In this document: positions 9,981-19,207 of the stretch, piece after piece
How positions within the stretch are numbered: position 1 is the stretch's first letter
How the letters are laid out: every line of letters begins with the position of its first letter
Source of the DNA: Oscillospiraceae bacterium
GTDB lineage: Bacteria > Bacillota > Clostridia > Oscillospirales > Ruminococcaceae
NCBI GenBank assembly: GCA_017847885.1
Contig: JAGAUA010000019.1
Location: 62,001-126,000 of the forward strand
Length of the DNA: 64,000 nucleotides
Direction of reading: 5' to 3'
The notes under the pieces: generated by a model
Told to the model about the DNA's origin: nothing
Database searches by the model: none
Seen by the model: only the letters and a program-made list of their open reading frames with translations
Made by a program: the position numbers and the translations under genes

Positions 9981-10475
9981 TTATATGCCATGTTTATATT
10001 TTATTCCGCCGCTGGAATGTCCGTGACAGATGGCTATTGCCAGCGCGTCGGCAGTATCGTCGGGCTTTGGCACGTCGGCAAGACCGAGAATACGCCTTGT
10101 CATTTCCATGACCTGCGGCTTTTCGGCACGCCCATAGCCTACGACCGACTGCTTCACCTGCAAGGGGGTGTACTCATAAATCGGGATACCCATATTCGTT
10201 GCCGCAAGAAGAGTTACTCCCCTTGCCTGCGCAACGTCAATACCCGTTTTTTGGTTGGTATTGAAAAACAGCTTTTCAATCGCCATAGCTTCGGGCTTGA
10301 ACGTATCAAGAACCGTGTTCATGTCGTCGTATATCGTTTTGAGACGAAGTGTAAAATCCGTTCCTGCTTCCGTGGTAATTGCCCCGAAATGCACGGGAAC
10401 AAACTTATAGCCGTCATATTCCACAACGCCGAAGCCGACTATTGCATAGCCCGGGTCAATTCCAAGAATTCTCAA
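9981..10475 (-). CDS. ruvC: crossover junction endodeoxyribonuclease RuvC
   Basis: RuvC resolves Holliday junctions. The N-terminal catalytic motif RILGIDPGYAI holds the first Asp, AIEKLFF the Glu, and the C-terminal segment DDTADALAIAICH the last acidic residues. I chose the TTG at 10475, which yields the usual 164-residue protein starting LRILGIDPG. The GGGGGAAG stretch lies 8-14 bases upstream as the ribosome site. Upstream ATGs at 10496 and 10493 overlap that site. Confidence 0.93.
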   Translation of the reverse strand: MRILGIDPGYAIVGFGVVEYDGYKFVPVHFGAITTEAGTDFTLRLKTIYDDMNTVLDTFKPEAMAIEKLFFNTNQKTGIDVAQARGVTLLAATNMGIPIYEYTPLQVKQSVVGYGRAEKPQVMEMTRRILGLADVPKPDDTADALAIAICHGHSSGGIKYKHGI

Positions 10476-10553
10476 ATAATACACTTCCCCCATCATAATA
10501 ACAATTAATTATATCATATAATTGCAAGTTCTGCAATATTTTTTTGAAACTTA

Positions 10554-10582
10554 TTGTATTTTTGCCATAAATATTGTATAAT
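10554..10582 (+). promoter_or_regulatory. sigma-A promoter for pheA-ispD-ispF
   Basis: A -35 element TTGTAT (10554-10559) is separated by 17 bases from a perfect TATAAT (10577-10582). The pheA start lies 38 bases beyond. The divergent ruvC start lies 79 bases away on the other strand. Confidence 0.75.
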
Positions 10583-10619
10583 GAGTTTTATGTTAATGAA
10601 TTTATTGGAGGATACCAAA

Positions 10620-11738
10620 ATGGATTTGATCGAACTCAGAAACCAAATAGATGAAATCGACAGCGAAATTCTCAAGCTTTTTTCGCGACGTATGGATATT
10701 TGCCGCGATGTTGCGGAGTATAAAAAGCAAAACGACCTTCCCGTTATGCAGGGCGGACGGGAGCAGCAGATAATCGAGCGTGTACGCAGCAATTCCCCCG
10801 ACAGCCTTAAAGACGGCGCGGCTATGCTGTTCCAGAACATTATGGACATAAGCAAGTGTATCCAGAATATGGAGATACGCCGTGATTCCCACCTTTCGTC
10901 GCCCAAGCCGTTTATTCCCGAAAATGCGGCAAAAATCGCCTGTCAGGGTACCGCCGGGGCATACTCCGAGGCAGCCTGCAAAAAGCTTTTCGGTGACAAG
11001 CCTGCCGTGTTTTACCACGCATTCGAGGACGTTTTCAATGCCGTTGAAAGCGGCGAAGCGGACTACGGTATCCTTCCCCTTGAAAATTCTACGATCGGCA
11101 CGATTTCCGAGACCTACGACCTTATGTCAAAGCACCGCTGCAATATCTGCTCCATTGTAAGGGTTGAGATAACCCATTGCCTTGCTGCCGTTAAAGGCGC
11201 TGACCTTGACAGCATTAAGTATGTTTATTCCAAAGCAGAAGCCCTCTCCCAATGCTCGGAGTTTATCAAAAGCAACGGTCTGATACGCCGCGAGTACGCA
11301 AACACCGCACTTTCCGCGGAGCTTATCAAGGAAAGAAACGACCCGTCCATAGCCTGCATATGCTCAAAAAGCTGCGCAGAGCTTTACGGGCTTGAGATAA
11401 TCAGCGACAGAATTGCCGACGCATACCCCAATTACACGCGCTTCATCTGCTTTTCAAAGGATTACATATCCCCTGCCGACGCGGACACTATCAGCGTTTG
11501 CGTTGCCATTTCCAATACCCCCGGCTCGCTGTACCGTATGCTGACAAAGTTCTCGGTGGCAGGGCTTAACATGACGAAAATCGAGAGTAAAAATATTGCG
11601 GGAAGCGACTTTGAGGTGCTGTTCTACCTTGACTTCAAGGGAAGCTGCGCCGACCCCAAGGTCGTTACGCTCCTGCACGATCTTGAAAATGAAATGTCGT
11701 TCTTCCGCTTTCTCGGAAGCTTTAAGGAAATCGTTTGA
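10620..11738 (+). CDS. pheA: bifunctional chorismate mutase / prephenate dehydratase
   Basis: This P-protein converts chorismate to prephenate and then phenylpyruvate in phenylalanine synthesis. Residues 1-85 are an AroQ-type chorismate mutase (LRNQIDEIDSEILKLFSRR). About 100-275 is the dehydratase (CQGTAGAYSE, ILPLENSTIGTI). About 285-365 is an ACT domain that senses phenylalanine (SNTPGSLYRML, KIESK). The ATG at 10620 follows GGAGG, and the length is 372 residues. The stop is 14 bases before ispD. Confidence 0.96.
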   Translation: MDLIELRNQIDEIDSEILKLFSRRMDICRDVAEYKKQNDLPVMQGGREQQIIERVRSNSPDSLKDGAAMLFQNIMDISKCIQNMEIRRDSHLSSPKPFIPENAAKIACQGTAGAYSEAACKKLFGDKPAVFYHAFEDVFNAVESGEADYGILPLENSTIGTISETYDLMSKHRCNICSIVRVEITHCLAAVKGADLDSIKYVYSKAEALSQCSEFIKSNGLIRREYANTALSAELIKERNDPSIACICSKSCAELYGLEIISDRIADAYPNYTRFICFSKDYISPADADTISVCVAISNTPGSLYRMLTKFSVAGLNMTKIESKNIAGSDFEVLFYLDFKGSCADPKVVTLLHDLENEMSFFRFLGSFKEIV

Positions 11739-11752
11739 ATGGAGGGCTGTTT

Positions 11753-12451
11753 ATGCAGGATATGACCGTTTCCGCAATTATAGCCTGTGCAGGCAGTTCC
11801 TCCCGAATGAACGGAGTAAACAAGCAGCTTTGGGAGCTTGGGGGCATTCCCGTTGCCGTGCGTTCCATGCTTGCGTTTGAAGGCATTGACGAGGTAACGG
11901 AAATAATCGTTTCCGCAAGGGAATGTGATATTCCCGAAATTGAACGGCTTGCCGAAAAACACGGCGTAACAAAATTCAAGTGCGCGGTAACGGGCGGCGA
12001 AACTCGTCAGCAGTCGGTTTTCAAGGCGTTTATGCAGACCGACAAGGCGACCCGTTTCATTGCTGTACACGACGGCGCGCGCCCCTTTGTTGACCCCAAA
12101 CACATTCGCAGGTGCATCAAGGACGCTTCAATTTTCGGCGGTTCTACCCTTGGCGTACCCGTAAAGGACACGCTGAAAGTGGTTGACGGCGGTCTTATCG
12201 TTGACACGCCAAACCGCAAGCAGCTTTATATTACCCAGACGCCCCAGATTTTCCGCAGGGATATTTATGTAAAGGGCATCAACTTTGCAAACGACCACGA
12301 GCTTGATTATACCGACGACTGCCAGCTTGCGGAGGCGGTTGGGGTCAAGGTGAACATGACGGTTTCCGATTACCGCAACATCAAGATAACAACTCCCGAG
12401 GATATGGCGATAGCGGAGGTATTTTTGAGAATGGAGCATACAAATGATTAG
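11753..12451 (+). CDS. ispD: 2-C-methyl-D-erythritol 4-phosphate cytidylyltransferase
   Basis: IspD transfers CMP to MEP in the non-mevalonate isoprenoid pathway. It has the nucleotide-binding motif [12 protein letters not shown], the VHDGARPF motif and the TQTPQIF motif. The ATG at 11753 (MQDMTVSA) is preceded by GGAGG. An upstream in-frame ATG at 11735 overlaps that site. The protein is 232 residues. It overlaps ispF by 8 bases, so the two are coupled. Confidence 0.96.
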   Translation: MQDMTVSAIIACAGSSSRMNGVNKQLWELGGIPVAVRSMLAFEGIDEVTEIIVSARECDIPEIERLAEKHGVTKFKCAVTGGETRQQSVFKAFMQTDKATRFIAVHDGARPFVDPKHIRRCIKDASIFGGSTLGVPVKDTLKVVDGGLIVDTPNRKQLYITQTPQIFRRDIYVKGINFANDHELDYTDDCQLAEAVGVKVNMTVSDYRNIKITTPEDMAIAEVFLRMEHTND

Positions 12452-12923
12452 AATAGGTCACGGCTATGACGTACACAAGCTTGTCACGGGACGGAAGCTT
12501 ATTCTCGGCGGTGTGGAAATTCCCCACGAAACGGGTCTGCTGGGACATTCAGACGCGGACGTTGTTGTTCATGCGATAATGGACGCTATGCTGGGCGCGC
12601 TTGCACTTGGCGATATCGGAAAGCACTTTCCCGACAGCGACCCCCAATACAGCGGCGCGGACAGTATCATGCTGCTGAAAAAGGTCACAGAGATTATTTC
12701 GGAGCAAGGTTACACGATTGGAAACATTGACAGCACCATTATATGCCAGTCGCCGAAGCTTGCGCCTTATATTGATACAATGAGAAGCAACATTGCCGCA
12801 GCGGCAGGCTGTGACATTTCCCGTGTGAGCGTTAAGGCGACAACCGAGGAAAAGCTTGGTTTTACAGGTGCAAAAGAGGGTATTTCAGCCCATGCGGTCT
12901 GCGTCCTGTTCAGAAAAAAATAA
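12444..12923 (+). CDS. ispF: 2-C-methyl-D-erythritol 2,4-cyclodiphosphate synthase
   Basis: IspF cyclises CDP-methylerythritol phosphate. The 159-residue protein begins [13 protein letters not shown], supplying Asp and His metal ligands. It has [15 protein letters not shown] and GDIGKHFPD, and a C-terminal [13 protein letters not shown] segment. It is coupled to ispD by overlapping ends and followed by a terminator. Confidence 0.97.
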   Translation: MIRIGHGYDVHKLVTGRKLILGGVEIPHETGLLGHSDADVVVHAIMDAMLGALALGDIGKHFPDSDPQYSGADSIMLLKKVTEIISEQGYTIGNIDSTIICQSPKLAPYIDTMRSNIAAAAGCDISRVSVKATTEEKLGFTGAKEGISAHAVCVLFRKK

Positions 12924-12964
12924 GACAATCAAACCCGTCACGGAATCAATTGAATACGCATATT

Positions 12965-13039
12965 ATATTGCAGGAGGAGCAGAAGCATACCTTGTTGTAC
13001 AAACGTACAAAAGGCACCCCTTCCCTGCAATATTTTTTT
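12965..13039 (+). terminator. long-loop hairpin terminator after ispF
   Basis: Positions 12965-12974 (ATATTGCAGG) pair with 13024-13033, followed by seven T. The roughly 50-base loop holds a second perfect hairpin, TTGTAC/GTACAA. It ends the ispF transcript, and because of the large structured loop it could also act as an attenuator for the DUF3343 gene downstream. Confidence 0.65.
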
Positions 13040-13080
13040 GCAGTTTTCCTCTGCCTACAACGGAAAGGATTGAAAAACCC

Positions 13081-13299
13081 ATGAAAAAATATGTTATAGC
13101 TTTCGGTTCGGTCACTGTTGCCATGAAGGCGCAGGCTGCTCTCCTTAGCAGCGGAATAAGCTCCGAAGTTATCCGTACCCCGAAAAATCTTGCTTCGGGC
13201 TGCGGATACAGTCTTGCGTTAAGCACAGACGCCGGAACGGAAATAGATATCCTCGAAAAAAAGAATATCAAATATAAGGCCGTGATGGAAATAAAATAA
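13081..13299 (+). CDS. DUF3343 protein, putative sulfur/selenium carrier
   Basis: This 72-residue protein matches the small DUF3343 family. It starts YVIAFGSVTVAMKAQ and has the single conserved cysteine in SGCGYSLAL. Family members have been proposed as thiol or selenium carrier proteins because they recur beside cysteine-desulfurase-like genes. The neighbour downstream is exactly such a gene. The ATG follows GGAAAGGA about 10 bases upstream. A carrier role is inference from context and the lone Cys. Confidence 0.8.
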   Translation: MKKYVIAFGSVTVAMKAQAALLSSGISSEVIRTPKNLASGCGYSLALSTDAGTEIDILEKKNIKYKAVMEIK

Positions 13300-13333
13300 T
13301 GCGCACAGAATAACCTTCATTCGGCATAGCTTG

Positions 13334-13379
13334 CCGCAGACCTGAGCCGCAAAAGTTTTCCTGCGGCTCTTCTCTGCGG
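13334..13379 (+). other. two-tier inverted repeat before the aminotransferase gene
   Basis: GAGCCGCA (13344-13351) pairs with 13362-13369. An outer stem CCGCAGA (13334-13340) pairs with 13373-13379. No strong T run follows, so it could be a weak terminator, an RNA stabiliser or a leader structure of the gene 43 bases downstream. Confidence 0.5.
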
Positions 13380-13421
13380 TTTATGGAATATGTACACCTC
13401 ATTTACACGGAGGATTTATGC

Positions 13422-14552
13422 ATGATAAACTTTGACAACTCCGCTACATCATTCCCCAAGCCGCCTGTTGTGAAAAAAGCCGTTATTGAAGCAATGACGC
13501 GATACGGCGGAAATCCGGGAAGAAGCGGTCACAATATTTCCCTTGAAACGGCAAAGGCGGTATATTCAGCCCGTGCGGCGGCGGCTGATTTTTTCGGCGC
13601 AGAGCCGGATAATACCGTTTTTGCGCAGAACTGTACCCATGCGCTCAATATGGCGATAAAAGGCGCTGCTTCACAGGGCAGCCACATAATCATTTCCTCT
13701 CTTGAGCATAACTCTGTTGCTCGTCCCGTTCATGCTCTTTCAGCCCAGGGAAAATGCACATACAGCATTGCCGAGGTAAGACCCGATGACAGCGAGACAG
13801 TAGAAAATTTCCGAAGGCTTATTACACCTCAAACGCGTATGATAGTTTGTACTGTCGGAAGCAACGTCACGGGACAGATACTTCCCTTTGAGCAGATAGG
13901 CAGACTTTGCAAAGAGCATAACATCTGCTTTATTGCCGACGGAGCGCAGGCGTGCGGCGTTATACCGATAAAGCTGTCGGACGGGATAAATATTTTATGT
14001 ACCTCGGGGCATAAGTCTCTTTACGGTCCCAGCGGAACAGGACTTCTTGTTACCGATGGAAAATATAATATAGAGCCGATAATAGAGGGCGGAACAGGCA
14101 GCGAGTCCCTTGTTCTTGAGCAGCCCGAATATCTTCCCGACAGACTTGAGTCGGGCACGGTGAATACTATCGGCGCGATAGGTCTCGGCACGGGAATAAA
14201 TTTTGTGAAAAAGCTTGGCACAAACAGAATTTACGAGCATGAAAATACGCTTTGCAGAAAATTTATTTCCGCAATGAGAAAGCTGCCGCGCGTAACCGTA
14301 TACCGCGACGACAGAGTGAAAAGCTATCTTCCCGTTGTGTCCTTCAACATTGACGGTATGACAGCCAACGAAACGGCTGCAAGGCTTAACGAAATGGGCT
14401 TTGCACTCCGAGGCGGACTTCACTGCTCGGGTCTTGCCCACAGCTCTATCGGCACAATTCCCGACGGAACGGTACGCTTTTCCCCGTCGGTGTTCAACAC
14501 CGAAAAGGAAACAAGCGAGCTGATTTTAGCTGTAAAAAAACTCGCCATATAA
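13422..14552 (+). CDS. class V aminotransferase, cysteine desulfurase family
   Basis: A 376-residue PLP enzyme of the cysteine desulfurase-like group. The PLP lysine lies in SGHKSLYGPSG, the aspartate in IADGAQACG, and a loop cysteine in GGLHCSGLAH suits a persulfide- or selenide-carrying role. It starts MINFDNSATSFPKPP with GGAGG upstream. The N terminus and length resemble the EF2568-type desulfurase subfamily linked to selenium-dependent molybdenum hydroxylases. No selD or hydroxylase gene is in the window, so the substrate is open. Confidence 0.85.
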   Translation: MINFDNSATSFPKPPVVKKAVIEAMTRYGGNPGRSGHNISLETAKAVYSARAAAADFFGAEPDNTVFAQNCTHALNMAIKGAASQGSHIIISSLEHNSVARPVHALSAQGKCTYSIAEVRPDDSETVENFRRLITPQTRMIVCTVGSNVTGQILPFEQIGRLCKEHNICFIADGAQACGVIPIKLSDGINILCTSGHKSLYGPSGTGLLVTDGKYNIEPIIEGGTGSESLVLEQPEYLPDRLESGTVNTIGAIGLGTGINFVKKLGTNRIYEHENTLCRKFISAMRKLPRVTVYRDDRVKSYLPVVSFNIDGMTANETAARLNEMGFALRGGLHCSGLAHSSIGTIPDGTVRFSPSVFNTEKETSELILAVKKLAI

Positions 14553-14556
14553 TACT

Positions 14557-14590
14557 ATCTCCGCAAAGCGTTTGCTCTGCGGAGATTTTC
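14557..14590 (+). terminator. Rho-independent terminator after the aminotransferase
   Basis: Positions 14557-14565 (ATCTCCGCA) pair perfectly with 14578-14586, followed by TTTTC. It lies 5 bases after the stop codon and separates this gene from the convergent spore protein gene. Confidence 0.8.
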
Positions 14591-14612
14591 ATATTATACG
14601 GGTATACTACCG

Positions 14613-14801
14613 TTAGGAATTCATACCCTGCTTGTAAGCGTCGATCATTTTCTTGACCATCTGACCACCTACAGAGCCAACCTCTCTTGCTGTAAGGTCG
14701 CCGTTGTAGCCGTTCTTGAGGTTTACACCTACTTCGCTTGCAGCTTCCATCTTGAAGCGTTCCATAATTTCCTTACCCTGCTGAGAATTTACGTTTTTCA
14801 T
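14613..14801 (-). CDS. alpha/beta-type small acid-soluble spore protein
   Basis: These proteins coat and protect DNA in dormant spores. The 62-residue sequence has both family signatures: FKMEAASEVGVNLKNGYNGD, with the germination-protease-type site around EAASEVG, and the C-terminal GSVGGQMVKKMI. It starts MKNVNSQQG, with AAGGAG upstream. Expression should be in the forespore under sigma-G, although I could not define a convincing sigma-G promoter. It marks the host as a spore former. Confidence 0.95.
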   Translation of the reverse strand: MKNVNSQQGKEIMERFKMEAASEVGVNLKNGYNGDLTAREVGSVGGQMVKKMIDAYKQGMNS

Positions 14802-14942
14802 AAAAATTAAACTCCTTACATAATAAATTGTTTTTGCATTTCTGCGATTTTTGTAAACCGCTTTTCGGGTTTGCTTTAGTATTATTAACGGGCAAAAAAC
14901 TATTATGTGAGGTAATTATATGAATGATTTCCACTTTATTCG

Positions 14943-16523
14943 TCAATTTTCAATTATTTTCAGTGCGCACTTTACCCCGTCAACCGCTGCGGACATTATT
15001 CCCCCCGCATAGCCTGCGCCCTCGCCGCAGGGATAAACGCCCTTTACCGAGACCGACATCAGCTCGCTGTTTCGGGTTATTCTTACGGGAGACGAGGTTC
15101 TGGTTTCGGGTGCGGTAAGAATTGCGCCCTTGTCTCCGAAGCACCTCATCTTTTTGGAAAATTGATAAAGACCCGTCCTCATCATGTCTGTTATGCTTTT
15201 GGGGAAAAGCTCGTCAAAATTACATTCTGTCACGCCTATCGCATATGTGGGAGCAACCGCTGCACCGCGTAAATCTCCGCCGCCGTCAAGAAAGCTTCCG
15301 ACGGTTGCGGCAGGCGCGGTATAGTTCTCCCCTGCAAGCCGATATGCTTTGCGCTCGATACTGCGCGCAAACTCAACACCGTCAAGAGGATCGCTTCCAA
15401 AATCGCTTTCCGATACGGAAACAACCAGCGCAGCATTCGCATTTTCCCCATCACGGGCAAATTCGCTCATTCCGTTTGTCACAACGGTTTCTCTTTCGCT
15501 TGACGACGGCACGACCGTTCCTCCCGGACACATACAGAACGTATACACCGCTCGCTCTCCCTTACGGTAAGAAAGCTGATATTCGCCCTTGGGAAGATTT
15601 GGATTATCCCAATGCTTTCCGTAAAGAGAGCGGTTTACGTCCTCCTGCTTATGCTCAATACGTACACCAACCGAAAACGGCTTTGTTTCAAGAAAAATAT
15701 TCTTTTTATACAGCATTTCAAAGGTATCCCTTGCACTGTGTCCTATTGCAAGTATAAGCGCGTCGCAGGGAATTGTCTCGTTTCCGTTCACCGTCACGAA
15801 GCTGACCGCGCCGTTTTCCTCGCGGAAATCCGTCAGCTTTGAATTGAACCGCACCTCTCCCCCAAGCTCGATAATTCTCCTGCGGATATTTTTCACCACT
15901 CCGCGCAGCTTATCCGTACCGATATGGGGCTTTGCCTTTATCAGTATTTCCTCGGGCGCGCCGAATTCCGAAAGCTTTTCAAGCACATATCTGCAAAGAG
16001 GGTCTTTTATTCGCGTGGTAAGCTTGCCGTCGGAAAATGTTCCTGCACCGCCTTCGCCAAACTGAACATTTGTGGAGGGGTCAAGCTCTGCGGTCTGCCA
16101 GAAACGGTTTACCGCCGCAGTACGTCCGTCAACGTCCTGACCGCGCTCAATAACTATCGGGGCAAAGCCGTACTCCGCAAGAGTCAGCGCCGCGAACATT
16201 CCGGCAGGACCAAAGCCTGCGATAACGACCCTTTTTCCGCTTTTGCAGGAAGGCTTTTCGGGCATAAGAACTGCCTGCTTAATTTCCGAGCAAAAATCAT
16301 ATTTTTCGCAAAGCCGCTGCTCCGCCGCTTCATCGCCAAGCTCAAGCCATACCGAGGAAACAAGTCTGATATTGCTGTTATCCCTTGCGTCGAGAGATGT
16401 CTTATGCACGCCTGTTCTGACAGTATCCCCCGATTTTATCCCTATACGCTTCAAAGCCGCGGAAATGATATCCTCATGCTTTGCGTCAATACCCGTTTTT
16501 ACCTGTGAAATAATTACAGCCAT
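14943..16523 (-). CDS. FAD-dependent dehydrogenase of the COG2509 type
   Basis: A 526-residue flavoprotein. An N-terminal domain of about 80 residues precedes the FAD-binding motif VVIAGFGPAGMFAA near residue 95. The segment QFGEGGAGTFSDGKL, the motif LILAIGHSARDT and the C-terminal GEGAGYAGGIMSAA are typical of this widespread uncharacterised family. No signal peptide is visible, so it should be cytosolic. It stands alone between the spore protein and cdaR. Substrate and electron acceptor are unknown. Confidence 0.85.
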   Translation of the reverse strand: MAVIISQVKTGIDAKHEDIISAALKRIGIKSGDTVRTGVHKTSLDARDNSNIRLVSSVWLELGDEAAEQRLCEKYDFCSEIKQAVLMPEKPSCKSGKRVVIAGFGPAGMFAALTLAEYGFAPIVIERGQDVDGRTAAVNRFWQTAELDPSTNVQFGEGGAGTFSDGKLTTRIKDPLCRYVLEKLSEFGAPEEILIKAKPHIGTDKLRGVVKNIRRRIIELGGEVRFNSKLTDFREENGAVSFVTVNGNETIPCDALILAIGHSARDTFEMLYKKNIFLETKPFSVGVRIEHKQEDVNRSLYGKHWDNPNLPKGEYQLSYRKGERAVYTFCMCPGGTVVPSSSERETVVTNGMSEFARDGENANAALVVSVSESDFGSDPLDGVEFARSIERKAYRLAGENYTAPAATVGSFLDGGGDLRGAAVAPTYAIGVTECNFDELFPKSITDMMRTGLYQFSKKMRCFGDKGAILTAPETRTSSPVRITRNSELMSVSVKGVYPCGEGAGYAGGIMSAAVDGVKCALKIIEN

Positions 16524-16583
16524 AATATTTTTCCCTTATCAAGAATAATCACAAAGCGGGCGGAAGTGAATTCCGCCCAGCCT

Positions 16584-17921
16584 TTATTTTTTAAGTGTTG
16601 CTTTGATGGTTGCTTTCGGAGAGAGAATTCCGTCCGAGCCGATACACCATATATCGTCATATGAAGAAATATTGAATGTAACAGGCAGCTTGTTGTAGCC
16701 TTCCTCCATATCAAAGCTTGTAAGCATATCTATCTGAGCAATGATATCCATATAGCTGAGCTTTTCAATGGACTCCTCCGGACCTACAAATATCGGAGTA
16801 AAGCCCGAAGTGATTATTTCAAAATCATACTGTGACGGAGCATTGATAAGCTGAATATATGAATTTGTAATATGAATAGGTCGGCGCACCAATCCCTCGG
16901 ACGGACAGGTTATCTTTACCGAGCCTATATCATGCCAGTCGATATATCCCTCGGAGGTAAGGAAGTCATCGGTATAGAAAATGAATTCCGAGCCAATGTC
17001 CACCTCACGCATATCAATTGTACCAATATCAATTGATGTTCTGTCATTAGCGCTTTCCTGAGATGCCGCAACTACAATTTCCGATACGGAATATTCAAGC
17101 TTGGACTTAAATGCTTCAATATCAAAATTGCTGGGTGCATTGACTATCCGCACATCGGGCGTTAACACGATTTGTTTGTAAACAGGTATATGAACGGTAA
17201 AATCGGATTTGTCGAATGTTATCTTGTTTTCCTCGTCGGAAATTATCTTTGAACCGCTGTAAAGGCGCAGGGACGTGGTCTTTATATCAACTGTATTTGT
17301 CAGCGAAGTATCCTCGCTTATTATCGCCGCTGCCTCCGAAACAGTTTCAATTATCTCGGCAGGACCTGTTATTTCTACCGTATTCGGAACGACCGCTATC
17401 TGTTCAAAATCGTCCATTACATATCCTTCGGCAGCATGAATTCCCGATATCATCGGCTTTACCGGCACAGACTTTGTAATGAGCCTGTCAAAGGACACAT
17501 TAAGCACCTCCGGCTCTGTTTTGGTTACTTCGAATTTTTTGCCTGTGCTGCACTGAATTTTTATCGGAAGCTTGTATTCCATTGCATACATAACATTGTC
17601 TGCTGAAGCAACTGCCACAAGCTCGTCGGCGGTAAGGTTGCCGACTTCGCCTCTGTCGCCCGTCAGATACACCGTTACCGTTTCGGCTGACTGGGATATG
17701 GGCTGATATCCGTTCGACTCGGCATATGTTCCGTCAAGAGCGATCTCAACAGGAACATTGTATATGACCTTATCCATTGTAGGATATACGCTGACCGAAA
17801 TGCAGAACCATATTATTATAGCCGCCAAAAAGGAACCCAGCTTTATAAACAGATCTTTTTCAAATAAACGCGAAAAAAATCCGCTTATTTTGTTCCATAT
17901 TTTTTTAAGTGTTTCAAGCAT
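16584..17921 (-). CDS. cdaR: CdaR, YbbR-domain regulator of CdaA
   Basis: CdaR is the membrane-anchored extracytoplasmic partner that tunes the diadenylate cyclase CdaA. The protein (445 residues) has one N-terminal transmembrane helix (LGSFLAAIIIWFCISVSVYP) and then about four YbbR beta repeats recognisable by recurring V-x-I-x-G-P/D elements. It lies 33 bases after cdaA on the same strand, its normal position. glmM, the usual third gene, is not adjacent. Confidence 0.92.
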   Translation of the reverse strand: MLETLKKIWNKISGFFSRLFEKDLFIKLGSFLAAIIIWFCISVSVYPTMDKVIYNVPVEIALDGTYAESNGYQPISQSAETVTVYLTGDRGEVGNLTADELVAVASADNVMYAMEYKLPIKIQCSTGKKFEVTKTEPEVLNVSFDRLITKSVPVKPMISGIHAAEGYVMDDFEQIAVVPNTVEITGPAEIIETVSEAAAIISEDTSLTNTVDIKTTSLRLYSGSKIISDEENKITFDKSDFTVHIPVYKQIVLTPDVRIVNAPSNFDIEAFKSKLEYSVSEIVVAASQESANDRTSIDIGTIDMREVDIGSEFIFYTDDFLTSEGYIDWHDIGSVKITCPSEGLVRRPIHITNSYIQLINAPSQYDFEIITSGFTPIFVGPEESIEKLSYMDIIAQIDMLTSFDMEEGYNKLPVTFNISSYDDIWCIGSDGILSPKATIKATLKK

Positions 17922-17954
17922 AGCTTTGCGTCCTAAGCGGACAACTCCCTCCTA

Positions 17955-18911
17955 TCAGATCTTATCGGTAAATTTCTTTTTTCGGAATATCCCGAAGGAA
18001 CCGTTTTCATTTTTTTCTCCGTCTTCATCATCAGGAGGTCTGTTGTCGGTCTTTGGCGGCTTAACAGGCTTCTGCGGCTTTTCGGGAAGCAATCTGGTGC
18101 GCAGAAATTTTTTGAGGCTGTCTCGTGTATAGCCTCTTGTAAGCTCTCCGTTTTCGGCAATGGAAATAGTACCCGTTTCTTCGGATACAACAATTATTAC
18201 CGCGTCCGAGTTCTCGCTCATTCCTATTGCGGCACGGTGTCTGGAGCCTAAAGCCTTGTTAATGGTTTCCTCCTTCTGGGGCTTTGGAAGAAAGCAGGCA
18301 GCCGCAAGAACGATCCCGTCACGCATTATTACAGCACCGTCATGAAGCGGTGTTTTGGGGTAGAATATATTGCCGAAAAGCTCTTTGGAAGGTTCAGCGT
18401 TTAAAACCGTACCGGTGTCGATCTGTTCGCCCAGCTTGGATTCCTGCTCGATTACGATAAGCGCGCCTGTGGTCGTGGAGGACAGATCCTCACACGCGTC
18501 GCATATAGCTTCAATAGCAGTATTCCATTTTGCCGCAACAACGTCGGCAGATTCCGCGGAAAAGGATGAAAAAACATGGAGCTTTGAAACCTTTGAATGT
18601 CCCATTTTTTCAAGTGAGCGCCGCAATTCGGGCTGGAAAAGCACTACAATTGCAAGCAAACCTATATCAAAAACCATTTTGAGAATATACGCCATTGCCT
18701 GCATACCTACAAAATCCATTACCAGGTATGCAACAAATATCAGTACGATACCACGTATCAATCCGCCTGCACGGGTCTCCTTGACCAATGTAACACCTTT
18801 ATAAATAAGTATGGTCAGAACCGCTATATCCAATACGTCCCATATCTCGATAGGCAGTATACTTCTGATAGTAGACCCTATTGTGTATAAAAAATCCACT
18901 TTTCCGTTCAT
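17955..18911 (-). CDS. cdaA: diadenylate cyclase CdaA
   Basis: CdaA makes cyclic di-AMP, which controls potassium and osmolyte homeostasis. Three N-terminal membrane helices (about residues 20-90) precede the DAC domain with catalytic motifs DGAVIM and GSRHRAAIG. The C-terminal tail is long, Pro/Lys rich and charged. The start is uncertain. ATG at 18911 is used here, a TTG at 18926 also fits, and a GTG at 18899 would give the spacing best suited to the AAAGGG site. Confidence 0.94.
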   Translation of the reverse strand: MNGKVDFLYTIGSTIRSILPIEIWDVLDIAVLTILIYKGVTLVKETRAGGLIRGIVLIFVAYLVMDFVGMQAMAYILKMVFDIGLLAIVVLFQPELRRSLEKMGHSKVSKLHVFSSFSAESADVVAAKWNTAIEAICDACEDLSSTTTGALIVIEQESKLGEQIDTGTVLNAEPSKELFGNIFYPKTPLHDGAVIMRDGIVLAAACFLPKPQKEETINKALGSRHRAAIGMSENSDAVIIVVSEETGTISIAENGELTRGYTRDSLKKFLRTRLLPEKPQKPVKPPKTDNRPPDDEDGEKNENGSFGIFRKKKFTDKI

Positions 18912-19015
18912 CCCTTTCGGCAGCAATTATTAAGGAAACATTGATCAAACAGCTTACGATCCGGCAAAAACGCGTATACCGAATTTCAGTGGTGCTTCCT
19001 TAAGTTTATTATTTT

Positions 19016-19045
19016 ATTTTACCATATATCAGGTCACTTTTTCAA
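19016..19045 (-). promoter_or_regulatory. promoter for cdaA-cdaR
   Basis: Reading leftward, TTGAAA (19045-19040) and TAAAAT (19021-19016) are separated by 18 bases. The leader to cdaA is about 100 bases. Confidence 0.55.
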
Positions 19046-19126
19046 TACTTTTTGATAAAAAACAAATGCTTTTTTTGTGCATCTAATTAAAAAAATTAAT
19101 ATTTTGTATAAATTTGTAAAAAAGTA

Positions 19127-19155
19127 TTGCAAAATCAAGTCAATAAAGTTATAAT
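19127..19155 (+). promoter_or_regulatory. promoter for the Hpt gene
   Basis: TTGCAA (19127-19132) and TATAAT (19150-19155) are separated by 17 bases, 52 bases before the Hpt start codon. It is divergent from the cdaA promoter in an AT-rich intergenic region. Confidence 0.7.
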
Positions 19156-19207
19156 ATATTTATACGCATAATTAGGATAACCAATAGTATCGGAAAGGGG
19201 AAAAAAT

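Noticed and set aside
9348..10508. 386-codon plus-strand frame across ruvA and ruvC
   Set aside because: Fully antisense to two well-supported genes; no ribosome site or recognisable domain.
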